From Pseudomonas sp. NFR16 (GTDB lineage: Bacteria; Pseudomonadota; Gammaproteobacteria; Pseudomonadales; Pseudomonadaceae), in NCBI RefSeq assembly GCF_900108875.1, contig NZ_FNYJ01000002.1:841383-905382 (forward strand): 64,000 bases of DNA, read 5' to 3'. Positions 16,266 through 25,480 of this stretch are shown here, in pieces. Both the position numbers and the translations under genes were made by a program. The notes under the pieces are model-generated. The model ran no database searches. It worked only from the letters and a program-made list of their open reading frames with translations, and was not told where the DNA came from. Each line of letters opens with the position of its first letter. Within the stretch, counting starts at the first letter, position 1.

Positions 16266-17216
16266 TCACGTATCCAGTCGCCCCGCCAGAAATAACTGCA
16301 AGCGCCGCTGCATCAGTTGGCCTTCGCTGCCGAGGCAGCCGATGGCGGTGCCGCTGAGGCTGTCGAGGGCCATGTCGGCGATTTCCCCGGCCAGCAGCAA
16401 CGGGCAGTTCAGGCTCAAACCCAGACGAACCAGCTTCTTCGGCGTGTCGGCGCTCGGCAGCGAGTTTGAGAAGAGCACCAGCGCCTGCGGCCGCATTTTG
16501 CTGCACACCAGGCTCAACTCTTCAAGGGGCTGCCCGGGAGCAAGCACGCTGACAGCCACGTCGCTGGTGCTCATCAAAATGCCCGCCACCCACAACTCCA
16601 GCTCTCGACAGCCGCCTGGCATCGACGCCAACAACACGCGCTGACTGGCCGAGCCTCGCGTCAGTTGCACCCGCTGCAAAGTGCGCGCCCGCAGGAAGCT
16701 GTCCAGAAAAAGCCATTCGCTGATCTGCCCGAAACCGTCATGCCGCGCAGCGAACTCGCGCCAGACCGGCATCAACAACTCCTGAAACACGACCGGCAAC
16801 GGGTACGTCGAAAATATCTGGCCATAAAGTTGGTCCAGGCGATTCTCATCGAATTCGTTGACCGCCTGACGCACCTGAGCTTGCCAGCTGCTCTGTTCGG
16901 CGGCATCGATCACGCTGTGCAACGCTCGCTCTTGAGCCCCCAGCCCGCCGATGCCGGCGAGTATTTTGCCGACCTTGCTCACCGACACGCCGCGCTCGAT
17001 CCAGTCGGTGATGCTGCGGATGTTGTCGATATCGGCCTGGGAATAAAGCCGATGGCCGCTTTCAGTGCGGGTAGGCGAAATCAGGCCGTAGCGACGCTCC
17101 CACGCCCGCAGCGTGACTGGGTTGACGCCAGTCAGACGCGACACTTCGCGGATCGGAAACAGCTCGGTGTTATTGAGTTCTTCAATGCCGCGCGAGTCGG
17201 AAAGCATTTGAGTCAT
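16266..17216 (-). CDS. MerR-type class II LitR regulator (vitamin B12-binding domain lacking the ligand His)
   Basis: About 316 residues. A MerR helix-turn-helix (FPIREVSRLTGVNPVTLRAWERRYGLISP...GHRLYSQADI) is followed by a CarH/LitR-like cobalamin-binding region. AdoB12-dependent CarH/LitR proteins use an ExHxxG-type motif with a His ligand; the corresponding stretch here (PGGCRELELWVAG) has no His, as in the class II LitR proteins (PplR) of P. putida, which repress light-inducible genes and are reported to be relieved by a LOV protein. ATG 17216 was chosen as the closest to the HTH; no strong ribosome-binding site is seen, and 17207 or 17249 are possible. Divergent from the monooxygenase-like gene. 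Confidence 0.85.
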   Translation of the reverse strand: MTQMLSDSRGIEELNNTELFPIREVSRLTGVNPVTLRAWERRYGLISPTRTESGHRLYSQADIDNIRSITDWIERGVSVSKVGKILAGIGGLGAQERALHSVIDAAEQSSWQAQVRQAVNEFDENRLDQLYGQIFSTYPLPVVFQELLMPVWREFAARHDGFGQISEWLFLDSFLRARTLQRVQLTRGSASQRVLLASMPGGCRELELWVAGILMSTSDVAVSVLAPGQPLEELSLVCSKMRPQALVLFSNSLPSADTPKKLVRLGLSLNCPLLLAGEIADMALDSLSGTAIGCLGSEGQLMQRRLQLFLAGRLDT

Positions 17217-17427
17217 GGCGGGCCAGATCACTGTTGGATTCGGTCGCATTGTAGCGGCGCAAACCGGCAAAGAGGCGCTTTGTCCGACGAAGACGGATGG
17301 CTTTATTCAGGGAATCAGGAATAATCCTTGCTTGCTTTTCCAGTGAAGCTGACGCAACGCCACCACCCCGGCACTGCGCCATGTGATTTCCCTACCCGGG
17401 AAGCTCACTCGTTATCGGAGATACACA

Positions 17428-17997
17428 ATGTCTACCTCACCCGTCACGCTGATGGTTGCCCGTCGCGTCGCCCATGGCCGCTATCAGGAACTGATTGCCT
17501 GGCTGCATGAAGGCGAACAGCTCGCTACAGACTTTCCCGGCTACCTTGGCTCTGGCGTGCTTGCGCCGCCTCCGGGAGATGACGAATTCCAGATTATTTT
17601 CCGCTTTGCCGATGAGGCCACGATGCACGCCTGGGAGCATTCCGCGTCTCGACGCTCCTGGTTGGTGCGCGGCAGCGGCCTGTTTGCCAAGAATTCCGTG
17701 CATCGCGTACGGGGTATGGACGGCTGGTTCGGTACCGTTGGTCAGCGCCCGCCGCGCTGGAAACAGGCCGTCGCGATCTGGCTGGCATTCTTCCCTGTCT
17801 CGCTGATCTTCAATTACGTGCTGGGTCCTTTGCTGGGTCAGCTGGAATTGCTCCCGCGCATCATGATCAGCACCCTGATCCTGACGCCGTTGATGGTGTT
17901 CTGGTTCATCCCGCTGTCGACCCATCTCCTGTCGGGCTGGCTGAACAACCATGTGCAGGTGCCCACTGCCGCCACTGAGTCCGCCTCGACCCGCTGA
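17428..17997 (+). CDS. Antibiotic biosynthesis monooxygenase-like membrane protein
   Basis: 189 residues. The first 100 form an ABM-type ferredoxin-like fold (TLMVARRVAHGRYQELIAWL... EFQIIFRFADEATMHAWEHS). The C-terminal half has two transmembrane helices (AVAIWLAFFPVSLIFNYVLG and IMISTLILTPLMVFWFIPLS). Function is unknown; ABM domains often act on small aromatic or reactive compounds. ATG 17428 has GGAG 9 nt upstream; the frame from 17383 lacks one. It is the first gene downstream of the shared control region with the LitR regulator, 219 bp ahead of folM, and so may belong to its regulon. Confidence 0.7.
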   Translation: MSTSPVTLMVARRVAHGRYQELIAWLHEGEQLATDFPGYLGSGVLAPPPGDDEFQIIFRFADEATMHAWEHSASRRSWLVRGSGLFAKNSVHRVRGMDGWFGTVGQRPPRWKQAVAIWLAFFPVSLIFNYVLGPLLGQLELLPRIMISTLILTPLMVFWFIPLSTHLLSGWLNNHVQVPTAATESASTR

Positions 17998-18216
17998 CCT
18001 TGCTCCGCGGTTTTCGCGGGAGCCCGTTGGCGGCTTTCCCGCGATCACCGCGCATACCGGCCCCGCGCTCATACCCTACAGTTGTACACCACTGACCATT
18101 GGGTTAACTTTGCCCAGGACGGTCATTCTCTGATGGCGCAATGAAAGCAGCTCGCCGCAGATTCGGAATCGACTGGCCGCCCTCTCTCTTCTTTCTTGAT
18201 GACCACGTGAGCAGCC

Positions 18217-18927
18217 ATGGCTTCCTCTCTTGCCCCAGTCCTGATCACGGGCGCCAGTCAGCGCGTCGGTCTGCACTGCGCCGAACGCCTGCTGCACGAA
18301 GGCCAGCCGGTGATCATCAGCTATCGCAGCGAGCGACCGGGCGTGCAGCGCCTGAAAGAGCTGGGCGCGGTGGTGATTCAGGCCGATTTTTCATCGCAAG
18401 AAAGCGTGATGAATTTCATCGCGCAGCTCAAAGCGCAGACCGACAGCCTGCGCGCGATCGTGCACAACGCATCGGACTGGCTCGCTGAAACGCCGGGCGA
18501 CGAGGCCGAAGTGTTCACTCGCCTGTTCAGCGTCCACATGCTGGCGCCGTATCTGATCAATCTGCACTGCGCCGAACTGTTGCAGCGCAGCGAAGTGGCC
18601 GACATCGTTCACATTGGCGATGACGTCACGCGCAAAGGCAGCAGCAAGCACATCGCCTACAGTGCAAGCAAAGCGGGGCTGGAGAATCTGACGCTGTCGT
18701 TTGCCGCCAGATTCGCGCCCCATATCAAGGTCAATGGCATCGCTCCCGCCATGCTGATGTTCCAACCCGACGACGACGCGGCGTACCGCGCCAGAACGCT
18801 GGCCAAATCTGCGCTGGGCATTGAACCCGGCGCCGAGGTGATTTACCGGAGCCTTCGCTATCTGATTGACAACCCGTACGTTACCGGCACCACTCTGACC
18901 CTGAACGGCGGACGGCACGTCAAGTAA
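18217..18927 (+). CDS. folM: Dihydromonapterin reductase FolM (pteridine-reductase-like SDR)
   Basis: 236 residues. NADPH motif variant VLITGASQRVGLHCA near residue 8, NASDW near 86, catalytic YSASK at about 148-152 and a C-terminus TGTTLTLNGGRHVK typical of FolM/PTR1. It reduces dihydromonapterin to tetrahydromonapterin, the cofactor of bacterial phenylalanine hydroxylase, and can reduce dihydrofolate. It is followed by folE 21 bp later and folX, which supply its substrate, so the three form one pathway operon. A possible weak promoter (TTGTAC at 18082, TAACTT at 18105) lies upstream. Confidence 0.88.
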   Translation: MASSLAPVLITGASQRVGLHCAERLLHEGQPVIISYRSERPGVQRLKELGAVVIQADFSSQESVMNFIAQLKAQTDSLRAIVHNASDWLAETPGDEAEVFTRLFSVHMLAPYLINLHCAELLQRSEVADIVHIGDDVTRKGSSKHIAYSASKAGLENLTLSFAARFAPHIKVNGIAPAMLMFQPDDDAAYRARTLAKSALGIEPGAEVIYRSLRYLIDNPYVTGTTLTLNGGRHVK

Positions 18928-18948
18928 GCCGCCCCGAGGACCCACTTA

Positions 18949-19509
18949 ATGACATTGTCACTGCCACAGCACTACCGCGAGATCCTCGTCGGCCTGGGTG
19001 AAGATCCTGAGCGCGAAGGGTTGCTGGACACGCCCAAGCGCGCGGCCAAGGCGATGCAGTATTTGTGTCATGGCTATGCTCAGACGCTTGAGGAAATCGT
19101 CAACGGCGCGCTGTTTGCCTCCGACAGCGACGAAATGGTGATCGTCAAGGACATCGAGTTGTATTCGCTGTGCGAGCACCACCTGCTGCCCTTCATCGGC
19201 AAGGCCCACGTGGCTTATATTCCGACCGGCAAGGTTCTGGGGCTTTCGAAGATCGCCCGGATCGTCGACATGTTCGCCCGACGCCTGCAGATTCAGGAAA
19301 ACCTCACACGGCAGATTGCCGATGCGATTCAGGGTGTCACCCGCGCTGCGGGCGTGGCGGTAGTGATCGAAGCCCAACACATGTGCATGATGATGCGCGG
19401 CGTCGAAAAGCAGAATTCCACCATGAACACTTCGGTGATGCTTGGCGCCTTCCGCGATTCCACCACGACACGCATGGAATTTCTGCAATTGATCGGACGG
19501 AGCAAGTAG
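18949..19509 (+). CDS. folE: GTP cyclohydrolase I
   Basis: 186 residues, full length. The zinc site is seen as [18 protein letters not shown] (Cys and His) and the second Cys in QHMCMMMRG. It converts GTP to dihydroneopterin triphosphate, the first step of folate and pterin synthesis. Pseudomonads usually carry more than one FolE; this copy lies between folM and folX and near photoregulatory genes, so it probably feeds monapterin rather than folate. It ends 3 bp before folX. Confidence 0.95.
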   Translation: MTLSLPQHYREILVGLGEDPEREGLLDTPKRAAKAMQYLCHGYAQTLEEIVNGALFASDSDEMVIVKDIELYSLCEHHLLPFIGKAHVAYIPTGKVLGLSKIARIVDMFARRLQIQENLTRQIADAIQGVTRAAGVAVVIEAQHMCMMMRGVEKQNSTMNTSVMLGAFRDSTTTRMEFLQLIGRSK

Positions 19510-19512
19510 TCC

Positions 19513-19884
19513 ATGGCAAGACTTGAACCAGGCACCGCGCGCATTCGGGTCAAAGACCTGTGCCTGCGCACTTATATCGGCATCAATGAGGATGAGATCC
19601 TCAATAAACAGGACGTGTTGATCAATCTGACGATCCTGTACGCGGCTCAGGAAGCCGTGCGCGACAACGATATCGATCATGCCCTCAATTACCGCACGAT
19701 CACCAAGGCGATCATTCAGCACGTGGAAAGCAACCGCTTTGCCCTGCTCGAACGTCTGACCCAGGAAGTGCTGGATCTGGTGATGAGCCACAAGGCGGTG
19801 CAGTACGCCGAGGTGGAAGTCGACAAGCCGCACGCGCTGCGATTCGCCGAATCGGTGTCCATTACCCTCGCCGCCGAACGTTGA
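19513..19884 (+). CDS. folX: Dihydroneopterin triphosphate 2'-epimerase FolX
   Basis: 123 residues, closely matching remembered E. coli FolX ([56 protein letters not shown]). It epimerises dihydroneopterin triphosphate to dihydromonapterin triphosphate between the FolE and FolM steps. FolB (dihydroneopterin aldolase) is the alternative, but sequence and operon partner favour FolX. The ATG lies 3 bp after the folE stop, so translation is probably coupled. Confidence 0.92.
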   Translation: MARLEPGTARIRVKDLCLRTYIGINEDEILNKQDVLINLTILYAAQEAVRDNDIDHALNYRTITKAIIQHVESNRFALLERLTQEVLDLVMSHKAVQYAEVEVDKPHALRFAESVSITLAAER

Positions 19885-20052
19885 ACATCGGGCACTGAGC
19901 ATCGCCCGCTGGTCTTCCCGATTCGGGCACTCACCTCTATGGGCGCGCACTCATCCGCGCCCACGGCTCGTGCATCCGATCGACGAATACCATTGCCCGC
20001 CCTGCCCCGCACTCTTATCATCCGCCCCACCTTCATTCGCACAGAGTCCATC

Positions 20053-20349
20053 ATGACCGAGCAACAACGCCTGGAACTCGAAGCCGCCGCCTTTCGCCGT
20101 CTGGTCGCGCATCTGGACAGCCGCAAGGACGTCCAGAACATCGACCTGATGAATCTCGCCGGCTTCTGCCGTAACTGCCTGTCGAAGTGGTACAAGGCCG
20201 AAGCTGACGAAAAGCACATCGACATCAGCCTCGATGACGCCCGCGAAGTGGTTTACGGCATGCCGTACAGCGAGTGGAAATCCAGATACCAGAAAGAAGC
20301 CAGCGCCGACCAACAAGCGGCGTTCGCCAAGGAACAGAAACATGACTGA
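20053..20349 (+). CDS. DUF1244 family protein
   Basis: 98 residues, small and soluble. Contains the conserved core LMNLAGFCRNCLSKWYKAEADEKHIDIS with two cysteines (CRNC) and YGMPYSEWKSRYQ. Function of the family is unknown. The ATG at 20053 begins the conserved part; the frame from 19939 is unlikely. Its stop overlaps the next gene by 8 nt, so the two are co-translated. Confidence 0.85.
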   Translation: MTEQQRLELEAAAFRRLVAHLDSRKDVQNIDLMNLAGFCRNCLSKWYKAEADEKHIDISLDDAREVVYGMPYSEWKSRYQKEASADQQAAFAKEQKHD

Positions 20350-20683
20350 CCTGAACGCCCTGCGCAGCAGCCTGAAAAGCGGCGAGCACGTCTTCGCTGA
20401 CACACTGGCTTTTGTGGCCGCCCATTACGACTACCAGCCTCAGGCGTTCAGCAACGGTGCGGTAGAAAACGCAGCGGGTCAGAACGAGGGTTCGTGCAAG
20501 ACGTTGGGCCTGGCATTGCTGGAAGGGCTGAGTGACGAAGAAGCGCTACTGGCCTTCGGCGAACACTACCGCTCCGTGACTGCATCGCCTGAAGGCACCG
20601 ATCACGGCAACATCCGCGCATTGATTGCCAACGGGCTGGCGGGCGTGAAATTCAGCGCGCAGCCGCTGACTCGCAAGGCGTAA
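20342..20683 (+). CDS. HopJ family protein
   Basis: 113 residues of the HopJ family (FIAAHY-type segment FVAAHYDYQPQAFSNGAVEN and NEGSCKTLGLALLEGLSDEEALLAFGEHYR). Although named after a P. syringae type III effector, the family is widespread in non-pathogenic proteobacteria and is probably a housekeeping protein. There is no hrp-type context here. The ATG lies inside the last codons of the DUF1244 gene (8-nt overlap). Confidence 0.85.
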   Translation: MTDLNALRSSLKSGEHVFADTLAFVAAHYDYQPQAFSNGAVENAAGQNEGSCKTLGLALLEGLSDEEALLAFGEHYRSVTASPEGTDHGNIRALIANGLAGVKFSAQPLTRKA

Positions 20684-20699
20684 CGCCACCTTCGCCTAT

Positions 20700-20832
20700 G
20701 TAGGAGCGTGGCTTGTCCCGCGATCGGCGACGCAGTCGTCGTGAATTCGGTGTACGCGGTGTGCCAGATGCAACGATGGAGCTGACTTTACGACTGCTGC
20801 GCAGCAGATCGCGGGACAAGCCACGCTCCTAC
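20700..20832. repeat. Perfect 26-bp inverted REP pair
   Basis: The arm at 20700-20725 is exactly complementary to 20807-20832, with partly complementary inner sequence. The arms belong to the Pseudomonas REP family (GTAGGAGCGTGGCTTGTCCC core). It lies between the convergent HopJ-type and trxB genes. Confidence 0.9.
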
Positions 20833-20854
20833 TATGAAGGCGATCATCAGACAC

Positions 20855-20884
20855 AAAAAAACCGGCCCTTGGGCCGGTTTTTTA
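20855..20884. terminator. Bidirectional terminator between the HopJ-type gene and trxB
   Basis: AACCGGCCC-TT-GGGCCGGTT flanked by A-run on one side and T-run on the other; it suits the minus-strand trxB (stop at 20902) and any plus-strand read-through. Confidence 0.9.
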
Positions 20885-20901
20885 TGTTTTGAAGCGTTGG
20901 A

Positions 20902-21873
<972 letters not shown>

Positions 21874-22033
21874 CTATTGACCGGCCATCGTTCACGTGTG
21901 GTCGGAGTCACTGTGGTCTAAGCCGGCGCACCGGCTGGAATAAAAAGGGTTGGCGACGGCTTGAAAGCCATTCGGTTGTCCCGTTCGCCAATCCTGAAAT
22001 CATGACGCTGCGACCTTGGCCGCAGCGAAGGTA

Positions 22034-22633
22034 TTACAAGCTGGTAGCGTTTGCAGCCAGGTAATCAGCAACGCCCGAAGCGTCGGCTTTCATGCCTTTC
22101 TGGCCTGGACGCCAGCCAGCAGGGCAGACTTCGCCGTGCTCTTCGGTGAACTGCAGTGCCTCGACCAAGCGCACCATATCGTCCACGTCGCGGCCCAGTG
22201 GCAGGTTGTTCACCACCTGGTGCTGAACGACGCCAGCCTTGTCGATCAAGAACGAACCGCGCAGCGCGACGCCGTCTTCGTGTTCGATACCGTAAGCGCG
22301 AGTGATCTCGTGCTTGATGTCGGCAACCATGGTGAATTCGACTTCACCGATACCGCCCTTCTCCACTGGCGTGTTGCGCCATGCAGCATGGGTGAAGTGC
22401 GAGTCGACGGAAACGCCGACGACTTCAACGCCCAGCTCACGGAATTTACCGATGCGGTTGTTGTGGGCAATGATCTCCGACGGGCACACGAACGTGAAGT
22501 CCAGTGGCCAGAAAAACAGCACAACATATTTGCCTTTCAAGGACGACAGCTTGAAGCTGTCGACGATCGAACCGTCACCCAGTACGGCCGCTGCTTCGAA
22601 ATCAGGGGCTTGTTTGTTTACCAGAACGCTCAT
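22034..22633 (-). CDS. Typical 2-Cys peroxiredoxin (AhpC/Tsa family)
   Basis: 199 residues. The peroxidatic cysteine lies in PLDFTFVCPSE (near residue 50) and the resolving cysteine in GEVCPAGW (near 170). It reduces hydroperoxides with electrons from thioredoxin. The start is ATG 22633, with AGGAG 5 nt upstream. It is placed upstream of trxB on the same strand, like P. aeruginosa PA0848. Confidence 0.93.
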   Translation of the reverse strand: MSVLVNKQAPDFEAAAVLGDGSIVDSFKLSSLKGKYVVLFFWPLDFTFVCPSEIIAHNNRIGKFRELGVEVVGVSVDSHFTHAAWRNTPVEKGGIGEVEFTMVADIKHEITRAYGIEHEDGVALRGSFLIDKAGVVQHQVVNNLPLGRDVDDMVRLVEALQFTEEHGEVCPAGWRPGQKGMKADASGVADYLAANATSL

Positions 22634-22894
22634 CAATACTCCTTCGAGGCTCAAAGTGAATGGAAAGAGGTTTAAAAGTTGCCCGCAAGCTTATCGGGGC
22701 GGCAGAGATTAAGGAAATATCGATTCACAATCCAGCTCATAGACCCCACCTATCCACGATCGAATGCCGCACGGTTCCGTCGATAGACTTTATCGGCCAG
22801 AGATTGTTTCGGCGAATGTCATGATGCCCGTCCAGCTTCCGCGCCCGCGACAAAGCCGGTAAGGTCGGCGCGACTTCAACACCTGGAGGCCTTT

Positions 22895-23650
22895 ATGCCT
22901 GCACCCGCCCTGTCCGGCCCGCAATACCTGCGCGAAGGCCTGAAATTGGTCCTCAGCCCCGGGCTTCGCCTGTTCGTTCTATTACCGCTGGCCATCAACC
23001 TGGTGCTGTTCAGCGCCCTGATCTACTTCGCAGGACACGAATTCAGCCTGTGGGTCGACTCCTTCATGCCCTCGCTGCCAAGCTGGCTGAGCTTTCTCAA
23101 TTACATCCTGTGGCCGTTGTTCGTGGTGCTGATCGTGTTAATGGTGTTCTTCACCTTCACCATGATCGCCAACATCATCGCGGCACCGTTCAACGGATTT
23201 CTCGCTGAAAAGGTCGAAGTGGTGCTTCGAGGCAAGGATGATTTCCCCGCCTTCAGCTGGGCCGAACTCATCGAAATGGTCCCGCGCACCCTGAGCCGCG
23301 AGATGCGCAAACTGGGCTATTTTCTGCCACGGGCCATCGGCCTGTTCATCCTTTCGTGGATACCCGTCGTCAACATCGTCGCCGCGCCGTTATGGCTTGT
23401 GTTCGGCGTATGGATGATGGCTATCCAGTACATCGACTACCCCGCCGACAACCACAAAATGAGCTGGCAAGACATGCTCGCCTGGCTGCGCGCCAAACGC
23501 TGGCAAAGCATGAGCTTCGGCGGGATCGTGTACCTGGTGCTGCTGATCCCGGTGGTCAACATCCTGATGATGCCGGCAGCCGTGGCCGGCGCGACGCTGT
23601 TCTGGGTAAGGGAGCGCGGGGCGGAGACACTGGCGGAGCGGATTCGGTGA
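22895..23650 (+). CDS. cysZ: Sulfate transporter CysZ
   Basis: 251 residues with hydrophobic helices in the CysZ order: [44 protein letters not shown], and [23 protein letters not shown], plus the family core [16 protein letters not shown]. It imports sulfate for cysteine synthesis. GGAGG lies 6 nt before ATG 22895. Divergent from the peroxiredoxin gene across about 260 bp; the gene is followed by its own terminator. Confidence 0.92.
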   Translation: MPAPALSGPQYLREGLKLVLSPGLRLFVLLPLAINLVLFSALIYFAGHEFSLWVDSFMPSLPSWLSFLNYILWPLFVVLIVLMVFFTFTMIANIIAAPFNGFLAEKVEVVLRGKDDFPAFSWAELIEMVPRTLSREMRKLGYFLPRAIGLFILSWIPVVNIVAAPLWLVFGVWMMAIQYIDYPADNHKMSWQDMLAWLRAKRWQSMSFGGIVYLVLLIPVVNILMMPAAVAGATLFWVRERGAETLAERIR

Positions 23651-23661
23651 CAAACCAGAAA

Positions 23662-23684
23662 GGCCTCGAAAGAGGCTTTTTTTT
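23662..23684 (+). terminator. Terminator of cysZ
   Basis: GCCTC-GAAA-GAGGC stem with eight T starting 13 bp after the cysZ stop. Confidence 0.85.
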
Positions 23685-23841
23685 CGGCCTGATCCGTCGG
23701 TCATCTCCCCGAAAAATCAGGAAAACACCTACTGGAGTCTTCCCAACGTCCTACGCACTGTCTGTTTCACCATTGACATTGCCCCTTCCGGGCGAGCGAC
23801 GTCGGGTTGCCCTGGCTGACGCTTCCATCATCGGGAGTTAC

Positions 23842-24138
23842 ATGTCCATGGAATCGAACCGTATCAATGCTTCAAACAGCACAACGTTGCCGGCCTCTTC
23901 TTTTCTGATGGAAAAGAAGTCAAAAGCCGACTCCCATGCACCCAAGTTCATGCAAGCGCTGGAGCAGGCCGTTGATAACTTCGCGACAAAAACGACCAAG
24001 GCAGCACCGGAAGCACTCACCAGCTATGTGCGGCCGCGCTCGCATCTGGAGTTGGTCAGCCTCAATCCTCGGCAGACCGGCTACGTCCCTGAAGCCGCGG
24101 CGCTGGAAAAAATCGGCAGTTCACGGATAGTGCCATAG
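23842..24138 (+). CDS. Hypothetical 98-residue protein
   Basis: Small, Ser/Lys-rich, no signal peptide or membrane helix (MSMESNRINASNSTTLP...). The middle has an amphipathic helix (FMQALEQAVDNFATKTTKAA). ATG 23842 has GGGAG 6 nt upstream. No family recognised. It lies between cysZ and the glycosyltransferase gene; a shorter start at 23848 is possible. Confidence 0.55.
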   Translation: MSMESNRINASNSTTLPASSFLMEKKSKADSHAPKFMQALEQAVDNFATKTTKAAPEALTSYVRPRSHLELVSLNPRQTGYVPEAAALEKIGSSRIVP

Positions 24139-24250
24139 CTTGTGGGCAGCTAAGCGGACGCCGCTCTGCGCTCGGACAAAGGCGGTGTTCGGCGCCGGTT
24201 GGCGTTTCTGTAACCGGCCGGACAGCGCCTCTTGTGTACAGATGTTTCAT

Positions 24251-24279
24251 CCGTCACAAATCCATCACTCAACCGCCAT
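24251..24279 (+). promoter_or_regulatory. Pho-box-like triple direct repeat
   Basis: CCGTCAC (24251), CCATCAC (24262) and CCGCCAT (24273) are three 7-mers separated by 4 bp, the 11-bp period of PhoB boxes (consensus CTGTCAT-N4 repeated). It lies 35-63 bp upstream of the glycosyltransferase ATG. The match is degenerate. Confidence 0.4.
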
Positions 24280-24313
24280 ACAAGCGCAATGCGGGGCTCA
24301 GAGACTGGCTGTC

Positions 24314-25480
24314 ATGAGCAAATCCCTGCATATCACCCTGATTACTGAAACCTACGCGCCTGAGATCAATGGCGTGGCGAACACGCTCAGCCGCTTGTGT
24401 GAGGGTTTGCGCACGCGGGGGCATCGGGTCGAGGTGATCAGGCCTCGGCAGACGGACGATCCTTCACGCGCTGCCGGGGATGATCTGATGCTGTGCCGCG
24501 GCTGGCCGATTCCCGGCTATCCGGGGTTGCAATGGGGGCAGTCGTCGATGCACAAGTTGCTGCGGCGCTGGCGGCGCAATCGTCCCGATGTGCTTTACAT
24601 CGCTACCGAAGGTCCCTTGGGCCTTTCTGCCCTGCGGGCGGCACGCCGTTTGCGGATTGCGATCGTCAGCGGTTTTCACACCAACTTTCAGCAGTACACG
24701 CGGCAGTATGGGCTGGGTTTCATTACCCGCCTGCTGACCTCGTATCTGCGCTGGTTTCACAACCGCTCTACCGCCACGCTGGTGCCCAGTGTCACTCAGA
24801 AAACCGAGCTTGAACGGCGCGGCTTCGAGCGCCTGGAATTGCTGTCGCGGGGCGTGGATTGCCAGCTGTTTCATCCGTCAAGGCGCTCCACTTCCTTGCG
24901 TGAGTCCTGGGGACTGGAAGCGGGCGACATCGCGGTTTTGCACGTCGGCCGACTGGCACTGGAAAAGAATCTGGGCTTGCTGAAGACCACTTTCGACTCG
25001 CTGGTCAGTGAATATCCCGAGAAAAACCTGAAGCTGGTGATTGTCGGCGACGGCCCGGTGCGCGAGACATTGCAGGCGCAAATGCCGGATGCGATTTTCT
25101 GCGGGGCCCAGCGCGGTGAAGCGTTGGCGACGCTTTATGCGTCCGGAGACCTGTTTCTGTTCCCCAGTCTGACCGAGACGTTCGGCAACGTGGTGCTGGA
25201 AGCCTTGGCCTCAGGGCTTGGCGTCGTGGCTTACGACGAAGCCGCAGCGGCCCAGCATATCCGTCACGGACACAATGGCGCCGTCGCCATGCCGGGCGAT
25301 GAAGAAGGTTTTATCGACGCCGCACGATGGATGCTCGAAGACGATGAGACACTGCGACGCGTGCGATTGAACGCCCGGCAGCACGCGAGCCGCCAAGGCT
25401 GGGCGGGCGTCATCGAAGCGTTCGAATGCTACCTGCGCGTGGCGAGCGAAACGCAGGAAGGGGTAGTGGTGGGGATGTAG
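24314..25480 (+). CDS. Family 4 glycosyltransferase
   Basis: 388 residues. N-terminal half TETYAPEINGVANTLSRLCEGLRTRGHRVEVIRPRQ and a C-terminal GT-B nucleotide-sugar domain with VGRLALEKNLGLLKTTF, IVGDGPVRETLQ and SLTETFGNVVLEALASGLGVVAYDEAAAAQHI, the E-x7-E region of GT4 enzymes. It resembles transferases that glycosylate lipids (the MgtA/diacylglycerol type). ATG 24314 begins the conserved N-terminus. The Pho-box-like repeat upstream would fit phosphate-starvation glycolipid synthesis, which is inference. A similar gene sits in this position in P. aeruginosa (PA0842). Confidence 0.85.
   Translation: MSKSLHITLITETYAPEINGVANTLSRLCEGLRTRGHRVEVIRPRQTDDPSRAAGDDLMLCRGWPIPGYPGLQWGQSSMHKLLRRWRRNRPDVLYIATEGPLGLSALRAARRLRIAIVSGFHTNFQQYTRQYGLGFITRLLTSYLRWFHNRSTATLVPSVTQKTELERRGFERLELLSRGVDCQLFHPSRRSTSLRESWGLEAGDIAVLHVGRLALEKNLGLLKTTFDSLVSEYPEKNLKLVIVGDGPVRETLQAQMPDAIFCGAQRGEALATLYASGDLFLFPSLTETFGNVVLEALASGLGVVAYDEAAAAQHIRHGHNGAVAMPGDEEGFIDAARWMLEDDETLRRVRLNARQHASRQGWAGVIEAFECYLRVASETQEGVVVGM

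Noticed and set aside
17217..18217. Paired PplR/LitR operators (TGTACA-type half-sites about 12 bp apart)
   Set aside because: Only a single TGTACA at 18083-18088 was found, with no partner at the expected distance.
20342..20683. HopJ-type protein as a type III effector
   Set aside because: No hrp box, chaperone or secretion genes; the family is common in non-pathogens.
24235..24240. LitR half-site TGTACA upstream of the glycosyltransferase
   Set aside because: No matching second half; the Pho-type repeat explains the region better.
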